A DNA stretch of 64,000 bases from a bacterium (lineage in GTDB: Bacteria; SM23-81; DAOVCL01). Of this stretch, positions 7,753-16,815 are shown one piece after another. The notes beneath the pieces are model-generated. The model was not told where the DNA came from, searched no databases, and worked only from the letters and a program-made list of their open reading frames with translations. The stretch spans positions 13,235-77,234 of the forward strand of contig JAOZPP010000005.1 of the NCBI GenBank assembly GCA_029932675.1, written 5' to 3'. Made by a program: the position numbers and the translations under genes. The stretch's first letter is position 1, and each line of letters starts with the position of its first letter.

Positions 7753-8268
7753 ATGCCCATAGAGGGATTATTTACCAGTATGGGGATAAGTGCCTCTGGC
7801 CTCCTTGCCCAGAGGGTGAGGATGAATGCCATTGCCTCAAACATTGCCAATGTAAACACAACTAAGACCCCGGAGGGGGGTCCATATAGGAGACAATGGG
7901 TTGCCCTTGTTGCCAGTGGGCAAGGGGGATTCCTCATCCCCGAAGGAGATTACCCTCCCCTTTCCCTATCACTTCCCCTGGTTTCCACCAACCGGGCCCA
8001 CCTTCCGCGAGAAGGGCTTCATCCTATAGCACGAAGGCCAATGGGGGTTAAGGTGAAGGGGGTGATTAGGGAAGAAGGGGACTTTAAACGGATATATGAT
8101 CCCCAGAATCCCGAGGCAGATGAAGACGGATGGGTGACTATGCCGAATATAGATCTGGCCACTGAAATGGTGGATATGATAACGGCAACAAGGGCCTATG
8201 AGGCAAATGTCACCGCATTCAACGCAGCGAAGCACATGGCTTTGAAATCAATGGAGATTGTAAGGTAG
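7753..8268 (+). CDS. flgC: Flagellar basal-body rod protein FlgC
   Basis: A 171-aa proximal rod subunit. The N-terminal rod domain has the family signature 'RMNAIASNIANVNTTKTPEGGPYRRQ', and the C-terminal helix is 'DLATEMVDMITATRAYEANVTAFNAAK'. It is exported by the flagellar type III system and polymerises outside the MS ring. A strong ribosome-binding site precedes the ATG, and fliE follows after 4 nt. It is the first gene of the locus; its usual partner flgB is not upstream. Confidence 0.96.
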   Translation: MPIEGLFTSMGISASGLLAQRVRMNAIASNIANVNTTKTPEGGPYRRQWVALVASGQGGFLIPEGDYPPLSLSLPLVSTNRAHLPREGLHPIARRPMGVKVKGVIREEGDFKRIYDPQNPEADEDGWVTMPNIDLATEMVDMITATRAYEANVTAFNAAKHMALKSMEIVR

Positions 8269-8272
8269 AGAA

Positions 8273-8563
8273 ATGGATGGTATATCGAAATTATCGTCCC
8301 TTTCCGGGCTCTTCAAATCGCCTCCAGGGCCAAAGCCCGATAAGGAGTCCTTCAAGAAGACGCTCTTAGGATATATAGACCAGATTAACGAGCTCCAAAA
8401 TCGAGCTGACAAATCCATTGAGAAGCTTATCTCCGGTGAGGCGAAGGATCTCCATCAAGTGATGATCGCCGCTGAAGAGGCCTCTATAAGCTTTCAATTG
8501 ATGATGGAGCTACGGAACAAGATATTGGATGCTTACCACGAAGTGATGAGGATTCAAGTTTAA
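8273..8563 (+). CDS. fliE: Flagellar hook-basal body protein FliE
   Basis: A 96-aa protein linking the MS ring to the rod. The C-terminal half carries the typical 'DLHQVMIAAEEASISFQLMMELRNKILDAYHEVMRIQV' pattern (read in parts: DLHQVMIAAEEA, LRNKILDAYHEVMRI). Length is normal. It sits directly after flgC and is probably translated from the same message. Confidence 0.94.
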   Translation: MDGISKLSSLSGLFKSPPGPKPDKESFKKTLLGYIDQINELQNRADKSIEKLISGEAKDLHQVMIAAEEASISFQLMMELRNKILDAYHEVMRIQV

Positions 8564-8744
8564 CGAAGCCTCGCCTTCCCGCTCCAAGAGGGCAAATTAA
8601 CGAGTGCAGCGATATGGGTTAGGCGAAGCTTAGGATGGAGGATCAAGAATGACAGAGATTCGTAACCGGGAAGAATCAGGGCCTCAGCCCAATTGCTTTT
8701 GCTTCCCGCTTTGCCTTATGAAGTGGTTCAATCGGGAGTAGGAA

Positions 8745-10223
8745 ATGGGATCCTGGCAACAGTTGACTAAGGCAGCACAAAGGCTCAGTATAGGGCAGAA
8801 GTTGGCTATGGGAGCCGTTTGCCTCCTCGTCCTCCTCAGCATCATATTTGCCCTCCATTGGGCGAAGAGGCCGGATTTTGCTCCCCTCTATACCAACCTC
8901 TCCCCTCAGGATGCTGCCCAGATGGTGGATAAACTGAGGTCAGCGAAGATACCCTATAGGTTAGCTGCCGGGGGGACGACGATTATGGTTCCCTCTAAGG
9001 ATGTCTACCAGACGAGAATAAGCTTGGCCTCTGAAGGTCTTCCTCAGGCAAGCACGGTGGGATTTGAGATCTTTGATAAGACGAACCTGGGAACAACCGA
9101 TTTTGTGCAGAAGATCAACTACCATCGAGCATTAGAAGGGGAACTCACCAGGACCATTGAGCAATTGGCCGCGGTTCAATCGGCCAGGGTGCACCTCGTC
9201 ATCCCCAATCCCAGCCTTTTTGCCCAAGAGCAGAGGGAGGCTACAGCATCCGTTGTCTTGAATTTGGCGGGAGGGGGGAGGCTTAACCAAAATCAAGTTA
9301 AGGGGATAACTCATCTCGTGGCCAGTTCAGTGGAGGGTTTGAAGCCAGAGAATGTGACCATCTTGGATAGTTGGGGGAATATCCTTTCCGGTGGAGATGG
9401 GGAGGAAAATTCCCTTTTTACCCTGACCAGCAACCAATTGGACCTGCAGAAGAACGTGGAGAGTTACCTCTCCCATAAGGCCTTGGCTATGTTGGAAAAG
9501 GCAGTAGGGGTGGGGAATGCCATAGTGAAGGTGAATGTGGAGCTCGATTTCAAGAACATAGAGAAGACTGTGGAGAGTTACGATCCGGAGAGCTCGGTGA
9601 TCAGAAGTGAGGAGAGGAACGAACAGACCTCAGCTTCCCAAGGGGGAAAGAGCGAAAGTTCTATTACCAATTACGAGATCTCCAAGACAGTGGAACATAT
9701 AGTGGATAAGACCGGAAACATAGAGAAGCTCTGGGCTTCCGTTCTCATAAATGGAACCTACATCAGCAAAAAAGGGAAAAAGGGAAAGGAAATAAAGGTA
9801 TATCAGCCGAGGTCGGAAGAGGAAATCGGTCGGCTGACTGAAATAGTGAAGAAGGCCATTGGCTTTGATCCCGCCCGCGGCGACCAAATTGAGGTGGCCA
9901 ATATCCAGTTTGGAACTTCCCCTCAGCCAGCTCAGGTCAATTTGAAACCCTCTCCCCTGGCGAGGATGGGGTCTGGGATGGGGAGGAAAGTTTTGATAGG
10001 GATTATTTTAGTTGTGGCCCTCTTCTTTTTAAAGCTTGCCCTTAAGCAATTGGGGGAGATAGCCTCCTCCCTTCAGCCCACCCCTTCAGCCCCCACTATG
10101 GGTGGAGGGGAGGAAGGGGAGAAGGAGGTTAGATATGATCCCAAGGCGGAGATAATCAAGATGGCCAACGAGAAACCGGACCAACTGGCCTCTTTAGTGA
10201 GGAGTTGGCTAACCAAAGAATAG
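8745..10223 (+). CDS. fliF: Flagellar MS-ring protein FliF
   Basis: A 492-aa inner-membrane ring protein that seeds the flagellum. A transmembrane helix lies near residues 20-42 and a second near 420-440. Between them are ring-building motifs ('PLYTNLSPQDAAQMVDKL', 'YQTRISLASEGLP', 'FDKTNLGTTDFVQKINYHRA', 'ALEGELTRTI'). The cytoplasmic C-terminus that binds FliG ends in 'PDQLASLVRSWL'. A 181-bp gap with no gene separates it from fliE; fliG follows after 4 nt. Confidence 0.97.
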   Translation: MGSWQQLTKAAQRLSIGQKLAMGAVCLLVLLSIIFALHWAKRPDFAPLYTNLSPQDAAQMVDKLRSAKIPYRLAAGGTTIMVPSKDVYQTRISLASEGLPQASTVGFEIFDKTNLGTTDFVQKINYHRALEGELTRTIEQLAAVQSARVHLVIPNPSLFAQEQREATASVVLNLAGGGRLNQNQVKGITHLVASSVEGLKPENVTILDSWGNILSGGDGEENSLFTLTSNQLDLQKNVESYLSHKALAMLEKAVGVGNAIVKVNVELDFKNIEKTVESYDPESSVIRSEERNEQTSASQGGKSESSITNYEISKTVEHIVDKTGNIEKLWASVLINGTYISKKGKKGKEIKVYQPRSEEEIGRLTEIVKKAIGFDPARGDQIEVANIQFGTSPQPAQVNLKPSPLARMGSGMGRKVLIGIILVVALFFLKLALKQLGEIASSLQPTPSAPTMGGGEEGEKEVRYDPKAEIIKMANEKPDQLASLVRSWLTKE

Positions 10224-10227
10224 GGAG

Positions 10228-11250
10228 ATGGCTTTAGCGAAGGGGAAATTATCTGGAGCCCAGAAGGCTGCAGTGTTGCTGATAACTTTGGGGCCGGATG
10301 CTGCTTCGCAGGTCTTGAAGGAATTGAGCCAGACAGAGGCGCAAATGGTAGTGGGGGAGATAGCTAAACTCAAGGAGATACCTCCGGAGCTAAAGGATGA
10401 GGTGGTGGAGGAGTTCCTCGATGTCAGCCAGAGGAAAAATGAGGCAACCGAGGGGGGAACTGAATTTGCCAGTGAACTCCTCCGCAAGGCGATTGGGGGG
10501 AAGAAGGCCCAGGAGATGCTGCGCAAGGCCATGGAGGGGTATGAGATAAACCCCCTGGAGCTCATCAAAAGCAGTGAACCGGAGGAACTCACCAAACATC
10601 TCCAGGAGGAACATCCCCAAATCATCGCCCTTATCCTTGCCTTTCTTCCCCGGGACTTGGCTTCGCAGGTCCTCTTAAACCTCCCTGAGGAGACCTCCCG
10701 GGATGTTATTAAAAGGATGGCGGTCACGGAGAGGATCTCCCCTCAGATAATAAAGGAGGTAACTGACCTCCTTGGCGAGAAGTTGGACACGGGCTCCGCT
10801 TTGGGGGTGGAGGCCTTTGATGGGGTGAAGACAGCGGCTGAACTCTTGAGCTTCTTGGGAGCTTCAACGGCAAAGGATATACTTGACGATCTGGAGAAGG
10901 TGAATCCGGAGATGGCCCAGAAGATGCAGGAGTTCCTCTTTATGTTTGATGATATAGCCCATCTGGATGATCGTTCGGTGCAGAGGTTGCTTAAGGAGAT
11001 CGATACCAAGCAGTTAACTTTTGCTTTGAAGGCAGCAAGCGAGGAGGTGAAAAAGCGCTTCCTGCAGAATATGTCGGAGAGGGCTCAAGAGGCTCTCAGG
11101 GAGGATATGGAGCTGTTGGGCCCGGTGAGGGTCTCGGAGGTGGAGGAGGCTCAGAGGGCTATAGCTGCAACGGTGCGGAATCTCTCCTATGCTGGGGAGA
11201 TAATCATCCCCCGAAAGGGGGGTGAGGGAGGAGGGGATGAGTATGTATAA
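10228..11250 (+). CDS. fliG: Flagellar motor switch protein FliG
   Basis: A 340-aa rotor protein that couples the MS ring to the C-ring and contacts the stator. N-terminal FliF-binding and armadillo-like middle domains are visible ('EEHPQIIALILAFL' carries the EHPQ motif, near residue 130). The C-terminal torque helix region has charged residues ('LDDRSVQRLLKEID', 'LRALK'-like 'TFALKAASEEVKKRFLQNMS'). The length is normal and it overlaps the start of fliH. Confidence 0.97.
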   Translation: MALAKGKLSGAQKAAVLLITLGPDAASQVLKELSQTEAQMVVGEIAKLKEIPPELKDEVVEEFLDVSQRKNEATEGGTEFASELLRKAIGGKKAQEMLRKAMEGYEINPLELIKSSEPEELTKHLQEEHPQIIALILAFLPRDLASQVLLNLPEETSRDVIKRMAVTERISPQIIKEVTDLLGEKLDTGSALGVEAFDGVKTAAELLSFLGASTAKDILDDLEKVNPEMAQKMQEFLFMFDDIAHLDDRSVQRLLKEIDTKQLTFALKAASEEVKKRFLQNMSERAQEALREDMELLGPVRVSEVEEAQRAIAATVRNLSYAGEIIIPRKGGEGGGDEYV

Positions 11251-11845
11251 TAAGGTGATAAAAAGCAAGATACCACCCGTGGGGATCAGGGTGGTGGGAG
11301 GAAACTTGAGCCCTTCCCCTCCACCCCTTCCTTTGCCTCAGAAGCCACAGTCCTCTTCAGCATCAAATTACCAGAAGGGATTTGAGGAGGGGAAGAGGGA
11401 GGGCCTGAGGTTGGGCAGAGATGAGGTAGCTCAAGTAGTTTCTCAACTTAAGGCCATCTCAGGGGCCATCCTGGAAGCGAAAAAGGAGATCATCAATCAA
11501 GCCCAAAGGGAAGTGGTGGAGCTGGCTCTGGCCATAGCGAAGAGGGTGGTGAGGGCCAATGTACAGGTTAATAAGGAAATAATCATCAATATGGTTGAGG
11601 AGACCCTGCGGCGGACAGTGGATAGGGAGAGGATCGTCATCAGGGTTAATCCAAGCGATGTGGAGGTGATAAAGTCAAATCGCTCCCAGTATACCTCCTC
11701 AATTGAGGGGATAGAGAACTTGGAGATAGTCGCTGATCGGAGGGTTTCACCAGGTGGCTGTGTGGTGGAGACGAACACGGGGAGCGTAGTTGCTGACATC
11801 GATGCTCAATTGGAGGAGATAAAGGAGAAACTTATTGGAAGCTGA
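11243..11845 (+). CDS. fliH: Flagellar assembly protein FliH
   Basis: About 200 aa; regulator of the export ATPase FliI. Three in-frame starts exist (GTG 11222, ATG 11237, ATG 11243). The ATG at 11243 has the best spacing to GAGGAGGGG. A proline-rich N-terminus leads into 'YQKGFEEGKREGLRLGRDE' and a helical segment, then the C-terminal FliH/HrpE-type domain ('VVELALAIAKRVVR', 'VRVNPSDVEVI'-like, 'DRRVSPGGCVVETNTGSV'). It overlaps fliG and fliI. Confidence 0.92.
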   Translation: MYNKVIKSKIPPVGIRVVGGNLSPSPPPLPLPQKPQSSSASNYQKGFEEGKREGLRLGRDEVAQVVSQLKAISGAILEAKKEIINQAQREVVELALAIAKRVVRANVQVNKEIIINMVEETLRRTVDRERIVIRVNPSDVEVIKSNRSQYTSSIEGIENLEIVADRRVSPGGCVVETNTGSVVADIDAQLEEIKEKLIGS

Positions 11846-13208
11846 AATGGATTTAGAGAAATACCTAAAAGCCATCGAGAGGATAGATCCCATAAAACAG
11901 AGGGGAAAGGTGACCCAAGTAGTGGGATTGTTGATAGAGTCGTTGGGCCCTTCGGTCTCAGTGGGGGAGATCTGTGATTTGGTTTACAGTAGAACGGCAA
12001 AACCGGTAAAATCTGAAGTGGTAGGTTTTAAGGAAAGGAAGGTTCTCCTGATGCCCCTTGGGCCAATGCTGGGGATTGGCCCGGGAACAGAGGTAGTGGC
12101 TACCCACCAGGCCCTTTCTGTGGGGGTAGGAAGGGAGCTTTTGGGGAGGATCCTCAATGGTTTGGGGGAGCCGATGGATGGTAAAGGCCCCCTGGTGACC
12201 AGCCAGAGGAGGTCTGTATATGCGTCTCCGCCCCACCCCTTGGAGAGGAAAAGGATTAAGGAACCTTTGCCCACTGGAATTAGGGCCATTGATGGTCTGC
12301 TTACCTGTGGAAAGGGACAGAGGGTAGGAATATTTGCTGGTAGCGGAGTGGGAAAGTCCGTCCTCTTAGGGATGATTGCCAAAAAGAGCGAGGCCGCCGT
12401 CAATGTCATTGGACTTATTGGGGAGAGGGGGAGGGAGGTAAGGGACTTTATAGAGAGGGATCTGGGGGAGGAAGGGTTGAAGAGGTCTGTTGTCGTAGTG
12501 GCCACCTCAGATCAGCCTCCCTTGATTAGGTTAAAGGGTGCTCTGGTGGCCACCACTATAGCGGAGTTCTTTCGGGATGAGGGGTTTGATGTGATGTTGA
12601 TGATGGATTCGGTGACCAGGATCGCCATGGCCCAAAGGGAGATTGGGCTAGCCATTGGTGAACCACCCACTTCAAAGGGGTATACCCCTTCTACCTTCGC
12701 CTTTTTGCCCCAGTTCTTAGAACGGGCGGGAAATTCCCATCGGGGAAGCATCACCGGCCTCTATACCATATTGGTAGAAGGGGATGATATGAACGAGCCC
12801 ATCTCCGATGCCTGCCGGGCAATACTTGATGGGCATATAGCCCTCTCGCGTAAATTGGCTTCTCAGAACCACTATCCGGCCATCGATGTGTTGGAGAGCG
12901 TTTCCCGGGTAATGATAGATGTGGTTGGGCCTGAACATATGGAGGCAGCCAAGAAGCTACACGAGGCCTTGGCTACTTACCGGGATTCCGAGGATCTGAT
13001 AAACATTGGGGCATATGTGCCTGGATCGAACAAAAGGATAGACTACTCCATCTCTATGATCGATCGGATCAACTCCTTTCTCAAACAGGATATTGAGGAG
13101 GACACTGGATATGAGGAGACGGTTGATCGGCTGATCGGGATGTTCAAGTTCAATCCGGCCCAGGAGATTACCCCTCCTGAGAAGGACCTGGCCCAGAGGG
13201 TAGGATGA
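11835..13208 (+). CDS. fliI: Flagellum-specific export ATPase FliI
   Basis: A 457-aa F1-beta-like ATPase of the flagellar type III export apparatus. Walker A is 'GIFAGSGVGKSVLL' (about residues 164-177) and Walker B lies near 'VMLMMDSVTRIAMAQREIG'. The family signature 'PTSKGYTPSTFAFLPQFLERAG' is present (given in parts: PPTSKGYTPS, LPQFLERAG). The TTG at 11835 sits 7 nt after AAAGGAG and is preferred; an in-frame ATG at 11847 is possible. It overlaps fliJ by 4 nt (ATGA). Confidence 0.97.
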   Translation: MEAEMDLEKYLKAIERIDPIKQRGKVTQVVGLLIESLGPSVSVGEICDLVYSRTAKPVKSEVVGFKERKVLLMPLGPMLGIGPGTEVVATHQALSVGVGRELLGRILNGLGEPMDGKGPLVTSQRRSVYASPPHPLERKRIKEPLPTGIRAIDGLLTCGKGQRVGIFAGSGVGKSVLLGMIAKKSEAAVNVIGLIGERGREVRDFIERDLGEEGLKRSVVVVATSDQPPLIRLKGALVATTIAEFFRDEGFDVMLMMDSVTRIAMAQREIGLAIGEPPTSKGYTPSTFAFLPQFLERAGNSHRGSITGLYTILVEGDDMNEPISDACRAILDGHIALSRKLASQNHYPAIDVLESVSRVMIDVVGPEHMEAAKKLHEALATYRDSEDLINIGAYVPGSNKRIDYSISMIDRINSFLKQDIEEDTGYEETVDRLIGMFKFNPAQEITPPEKDLAQRVG

Positions 13209-13657
13209 AACGTTTTAACTTCAGGTTAAAGAAGGTTCTCAAACACAGGGAGATCTTGGAGAACTTAGAGAAGGAGAGGTTGGGAAGGGTCAAATCAGAG
13301 CTGAAAAGGGAGACGGAGTTATTGAAGGAGATGGAAGACACGAGAAGGAGGGCAAGGGAAAAGTTGAGGGAGAGGAGGGAGGAAGAGATTAACCTTCCCG
13401 AAGCCCTGATCTATGAGGCATTCCTGGAGAGGATGGACGAGGAGGTTAACCTCCAGGCGGCGAAGGCTGCCCAACTTACCCAGAAGGTGGAGGAAACCAG
13501 GGAGGACCTCCTGCGTGCCTCTAAGCGAAAGAAGATTGTGGAGAAATTGAAGGAGAGGAAAAAAGCTGAATATGCCTCCGAGGTGAGGAGGTTTGAGCAG
13601 GGGATAAGCGATGAAGCCTCGATCAACCGGTTCAATCGTAAAGCGGGGGAAAAATGA
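13205..13657 (+). CDS. fliJ: Flagellar export chaperone-like protein FliJ
   Basis: A 150-aa, highly charged, almost entirely coiled-coil protein with the typical N-terminal 'FRLKKVLKHREILENLEKE'. FliJ helps FliI deliver energy and substrates to the export gate. The call rests on coiled-coil content, length and position after fliI. It overlaps both neighbours by 4 nt. Confidence 0.92.
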   Translation: MKRFNFRLKKVLKHREILENLEKERLGRVKSELKRETELLKEMEDTRRRAREKLRERREEEINLPEALIYEAFLERMDEEVNLQAAKAAQLTQKVEETREDLLRASKRKKIVEKLKERKKAEYASEVRRFEQGISDEASINRFNRKAGEK

Positions 13658-14232
13658 TGAAGAAGGTAATTTTGAACCTTATCCTCACCCTGGTCATCTT
13701 TATCGGGATGATGATGGCCACTGGGGTAATGCAGAAGCAACTGTTGCCGGTGCTAAGATTGAAGAAGGAGTTGGCGAAAGGCTCCCCAGCCCAGCGAGGT
13801 GAGGCAGCAGGTGATACCCTCTTGGCAGAGCAGAGTTCACCTCCAGATTCGGCCACTCTGATGCGCAAAGAGATAGAGGCCCAGAGGAAGGAGATAGCCG
13901 CCAAGCTGGCTGCATTGCGGAAAAGGGAGAAGGAGGTCTCCCAACGGGAGCAGAAAATAGAAGAGGAACTTGCCCAACTTAAGAGCTTAAAAGAAGAGCT
14001 CAACGCAACGGCCAGCACTCAGGCCTCCAAGTTGGCCAAGGCATTTCAGGCGATGGATGCGGGTCAGGCAGCAAAGATAGCCGGAAACCTTGATGATCGA
14101 ACGCTAACCGACCTTTTGCTGCAGTTAAGGGAGAGGAATGCGGCCAAGATACTTGCTGCCTTGGACCCTTCCCGTGCAGCCCGCATCTACAAAAGTTTGA
14201 GTAGCAAAGATCTACAGGCCTCAAGCCAATGA
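13654..14232 (+). CDS. MotE-like protein with MgtE N-terminal-type domain
   Basis: A 192-aa protein: one N-terminal transmembrane helix (about 5-25), a coiled coil (about 65-125), then a C-terminal MgtE_N-like helical repeat domain ('AMDAGQAAKIAGNLDDRTL', 'MRERNAAKILAALDPSRAA'-like). Such proteins commonly sit between fliJ and fliK. The best studied, MotE of Helicobacter, chaperones a stator-supporting scaffold. The role here is inferred from domain order and position. Confidence 0.82.
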   Translation: MMKKVILNLILTLVIFIGMMMATGVMQKQLLPVLRLKKELAKGSPAQRGEAAGDTLLAEQSSPPDSATLMRKEIEAQRKEIAAKLAALRKREKEVSQREQKIEEELAQLKSLKEELNATASTQASKLAKAFQAMDAGQAAKIAGNLDDRTLTDLLLQLRERNAAKILAALDPSRAARIYKSLSSKDLQASSQ

Positions 14233-14305
14233 AGCCATCTATAATGAGAGAAGCCCCCCTCCTCACCGGAGAGGGTGAAAATTAACCAAAGGTGAGTTTC
14301 GCAAG

Positions 14306-16060
14306 ATGAACCAGTCTGTGTTGAACATATCGCCACCTCCGTCTGAGGGGGAAGTCCATTCCCTCAGGAGGAAGAGGAGGGGTTCAACCAAGTTCCAGGA
14401 CCTTGTTCTGGGGCCAACTCAAGAGGGCTCAGTACTCGAGGGCAACAGGGTTGACCCGTTTTCAGGAGGGGAAGAGGACCCCACTAACTGCATCCAGGAA
14501 TCCGCTAAGGGGCAGTCCTTCTGGGGAGGAGATCTCTCCAAGGTTTTCCCTCAAGGGGGAAGGGTTAGGGGTGGTAAGGCCTTCCTCTCCCTTTTGAAGG
14601 GAACCCAGCCCAAAGGAGCAGATCTTCCTTCCATCCCTGAAAAGCAGAATTCAGAGGGGGGAGGAAAGCCCGCCATTGGGCCAGATGGCCCCCTCTCTCC
14701 TGGGGTAAAGCCGCGTTCATTGAGGCTTTCATCCCTCTGGCCAAAGGGGAATAGAGGCAAAGCAGTGGCTGCGTTTCCACCTATAAGTCATTTGCCTTCA
14801 ACCTCAAACATTTCCCCTTCCCCCTCTCTGAATTTTAAAGCTGCCCTCTTAGGAGCAGGCCTTCCAGCCACCATTGCAACCCCCACTCCTCCAGGTTATC
14901 AATGTCTAAAGGTTCCCTCTCAGGGTGATCCGCAAGGCCTTACTTCCTCACCGCGGGTCCAGCAGGGTATTCCTCCGGCAGATCTAAAGGCCAGGTTGGG
15001 AGAAACCGCTTGGGCTATCAATGATGGTTCGGCTTCCTCCAGGGGATTGAGGGCTGGGAAGAGCGGAACCCCTCACTCTCAGGGGGCCTCTCCGCTCTCC
15101 CCAATAAAGGTTGAGGTGGTAGAGAGACCACCATCCCAACTTACCCTCATCCTCCGCTCCTCTCGAGCTGATGGCCCATTGAGGTTGGAGGTAAACCTTT
15201 CTCAGGTGGATTCCTTCTTGAATAGGGTAATGATGAAGTCCCTCGAGAAGGCAGTTGGCTGGGGAGGTAAAGGATGCGAGTTGACCATTAGGTCGGAAAA
15301 TGGCTTAAGCGATAAGCCCCAACTCAATTTTACCTTTAAGGAAGGGAAGATCATTGGAGAGGTAACCCTTTCCGATCAGAGGGTGAAGGGGATCATTAAC
15401 CAGGCCCTGCCCCAACTGAAGAGGGCTTTGAGCCAGGTTGGGATAGAGGTGGACAGCCTCCAGGTATCTCTACCTACCCCTCAGCGGAGGAGATCGCCGC
15501 AGGCTTCATCAAAGCATTCATCTGCCCCCTCCCAGGCTGAGGAGGCAAAGGCTTTTAGGCTAAACTTCCCTTCGTCACCAGTGAGGTTACCGGCTGCCCT
15601 CTCTCACCACCAGCAATCACCCATCTCCTCCCCTCAGGTCAAGGGCTTGAACCCCCTGATAGATCAGCTTATCGGAAAGCTTAAGGTAAACCTCCAGCAG
15701 GGGAGATCAGAGGCTACGGTGGCTTTAAAGCCCGATTATTTGGGAAACCTCCAGATAAAGTTAACCTTAGAGGGGAAGAATATCGTGGGGAAGATTCTGG
15801 TTGATAATCCCCTAACCAAGAGTTTGATTCAAAGCTCTTTGCCCCAACTCAGGGACTCCCTCACCCATTTGGGTATTCAGGTTCAGAACTTTGATGTCGC
15901 CGTTGGAGGGAAATTTCCTTCCCCTCAGCGAAGGTCGACCTCACGGGGGAAGAGGGAGAAGCTTCCCCCCTATTCCAAACCGCTTCCCTCCCTTCATTCC
16001 CTTTCCCCTGTTTTGGGGGTGAATATGGCTGCCGGAGGGGGGGTGGATTACTTGGCTTGA
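14306..16060 (+). CDS. fliK: Flagellar hook-length control protein FliK, with two C-terminal-type domains
   Basis: A 584-aa secreted ruler that switches export from hook to filament. Residues 1-270 are disordered and rich in P, S and G. The C-terminal hook-control domain is clear at about 450-535 ('LKPDYLGNLQIKLTLEGKNI', 'LPQLRDSLTHLGIQV'). A related segment precedes it at about 278-390 ('FTFKEGKIIGEVTLSDQRVK', 'LPQLKRALSQVGIEVDSLQV') and each is followed by 'PSPQRR/PTPQRRR'. This suggests an internal duplication. Position before flgD is standard. Confidence 0.9.
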   Translation: MNQSVLNISPPPSEGEVHSLRRKRRGSTKFQDLVLGPTQEGSVLEGNRVDPFSGGEEDPTNCIQESAKGQSFWGGDLSKVFPQGGRVRGGKAFLSLLKGTQPKGADLPSIPEKQNSEGGGKPAIGPDGPLSPGVKPRSLRLSSLWPKGNRGKAVAAFPPISHLPSTSNISPSPSLNFKAALLGAGLPATIATPTPPGYQCLKVPSQGDPQGLTSSPRVQQGIPPADLKARLGETAWAINDGSASSRGLRAGKSGTPHSQGASPLSPIKVEVVERPPSQLTLILRSSRADGPLRLEVNLSQVDSFLNRVMMKSLEKAVGWGGKGCELTIRSENGLSDKPQLNFTFKEGKIIGEVTLSDQRVKGIINQALPQLKRALSQVGIEVDSLQVSLPTPQRRRSPQASSKHSSAPSQAEEAKAFRLNFPSSPVRLPAALSHHQQSPISSPQVKGLNPLIDQLIGKLKVNLQQGRSEATVALKPDYLGNLQIKLTLEGKNIVGKILVDNPLTKSLIQSSLPQLRDSLTHLGIQVQNFDVAVGGKFPSPQRRSTSRGKREKLPPYSKPLPSLHSLSPVLGVNMAAGGGVDYLA

Positions 16061-16135
16061 TCCACCGAATGACCAGTTAACAACAAACAATTGTTAATTA
16101 ACAAACGAAAACAGTTGGAAAGGAGGTGAAAGGAT

Positions 16136-16798
16136 ATGAGCAATGAATCCATTGCTCCACTCAGCTTAGGAGCCGATCAGACCCTTTACTCCATGGGGGG
16201 AACAACTCTGGGAAAGGAGGATTTCCTCAAGCTCCTCATCACCCAGCTCCAGTATCAAGATCCGCTAAGTCCCCTGAACAACCAGGAGTTTATGGCTGAA
16301 CTGGCCCAATTTAGCTCCTTGGAGCAGCTTCAGAACGTCAACTCCAACCTCCAGACAAGTATGCTCCTCAGCCAGTCCCTCAACAACTCCTCAGCTACTA
16401 ACTTGATCGGAAAGAGGGTCATAAGCTTGGGCAACCAGGTCTACTTGTCCGGTGAGGGAGGGGAGGAGATAACCTTTGACTTAGCTGAGGATGCAGGGGT
16501 CACCATAGAGATCTACGATGAGGAGGGAAATCTGATCAGGACCCTCAAAGGTGGCTCCCTCCCGGGAGGGAGAAACCAGATCCACTGGGATGGGGAGGAT
16601 GGAGAGGGCAACCAGCTTCCTCCTGGCAACTACAGCTTTAAGGTTATAGCTGTTGACTCAGAGAGCAATGTGGTGGATGTAACCACCTATAGCACAGGTT
16701 TGGTAGAGGGGGTAAGGTTCAAGGAGGGGAATGCTGTGCTCATATTGGGGGATGAGGAGATCAACCTCTCCGACATCGTAGAGGTCCTTAGGCCGTAG
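16136..16798 (+). CDS. flgD: Flagellar hook cap/assembly scaffold FlgD
   Basis: A 220-aa hook-capping protein. The N-terminal export and assembly region has the signature 'KEDFLKLLITQLQYQDPLSP' and 'AELAQFSSLEQLQN'. The C-terminal FlgD Ig-like region runs from about 95 to 185 ('VTIEIYDEEGNLIRTLKGG', 'HWDGEDGEGNQLPPGNYSF'). A complete Shine-Dalgarno (AAAGGAGGTGA) lies 9 nt before the ATG. The Ig-like domain shares its fold pattern with the sorting domains of the exported proteins in this window. Confidence 0.96.
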   Translation: MSNESIAPLSLGADQTLYSMGGTTLGKEDFLKLLITQLQYQDPLSPLNNQEFMAELAQFSSLEQLQNVNSNLQTSMLLSQSLNNSSATNLIGKRVISLGNQVYLSGEGGEEITFDLAEDAGVTIEIYDEEGNLIRTLKGGSLPGGRNQIHWDGEDGEGNQLPPGNYSFKVIAVDSESNVVDVTTYSTGLVEGVRFKEGNAVLILGDEEINLSDIVEVLRP

Positions 16799-16815
16799 GA
16801 AAGGAGGTGATGAGA

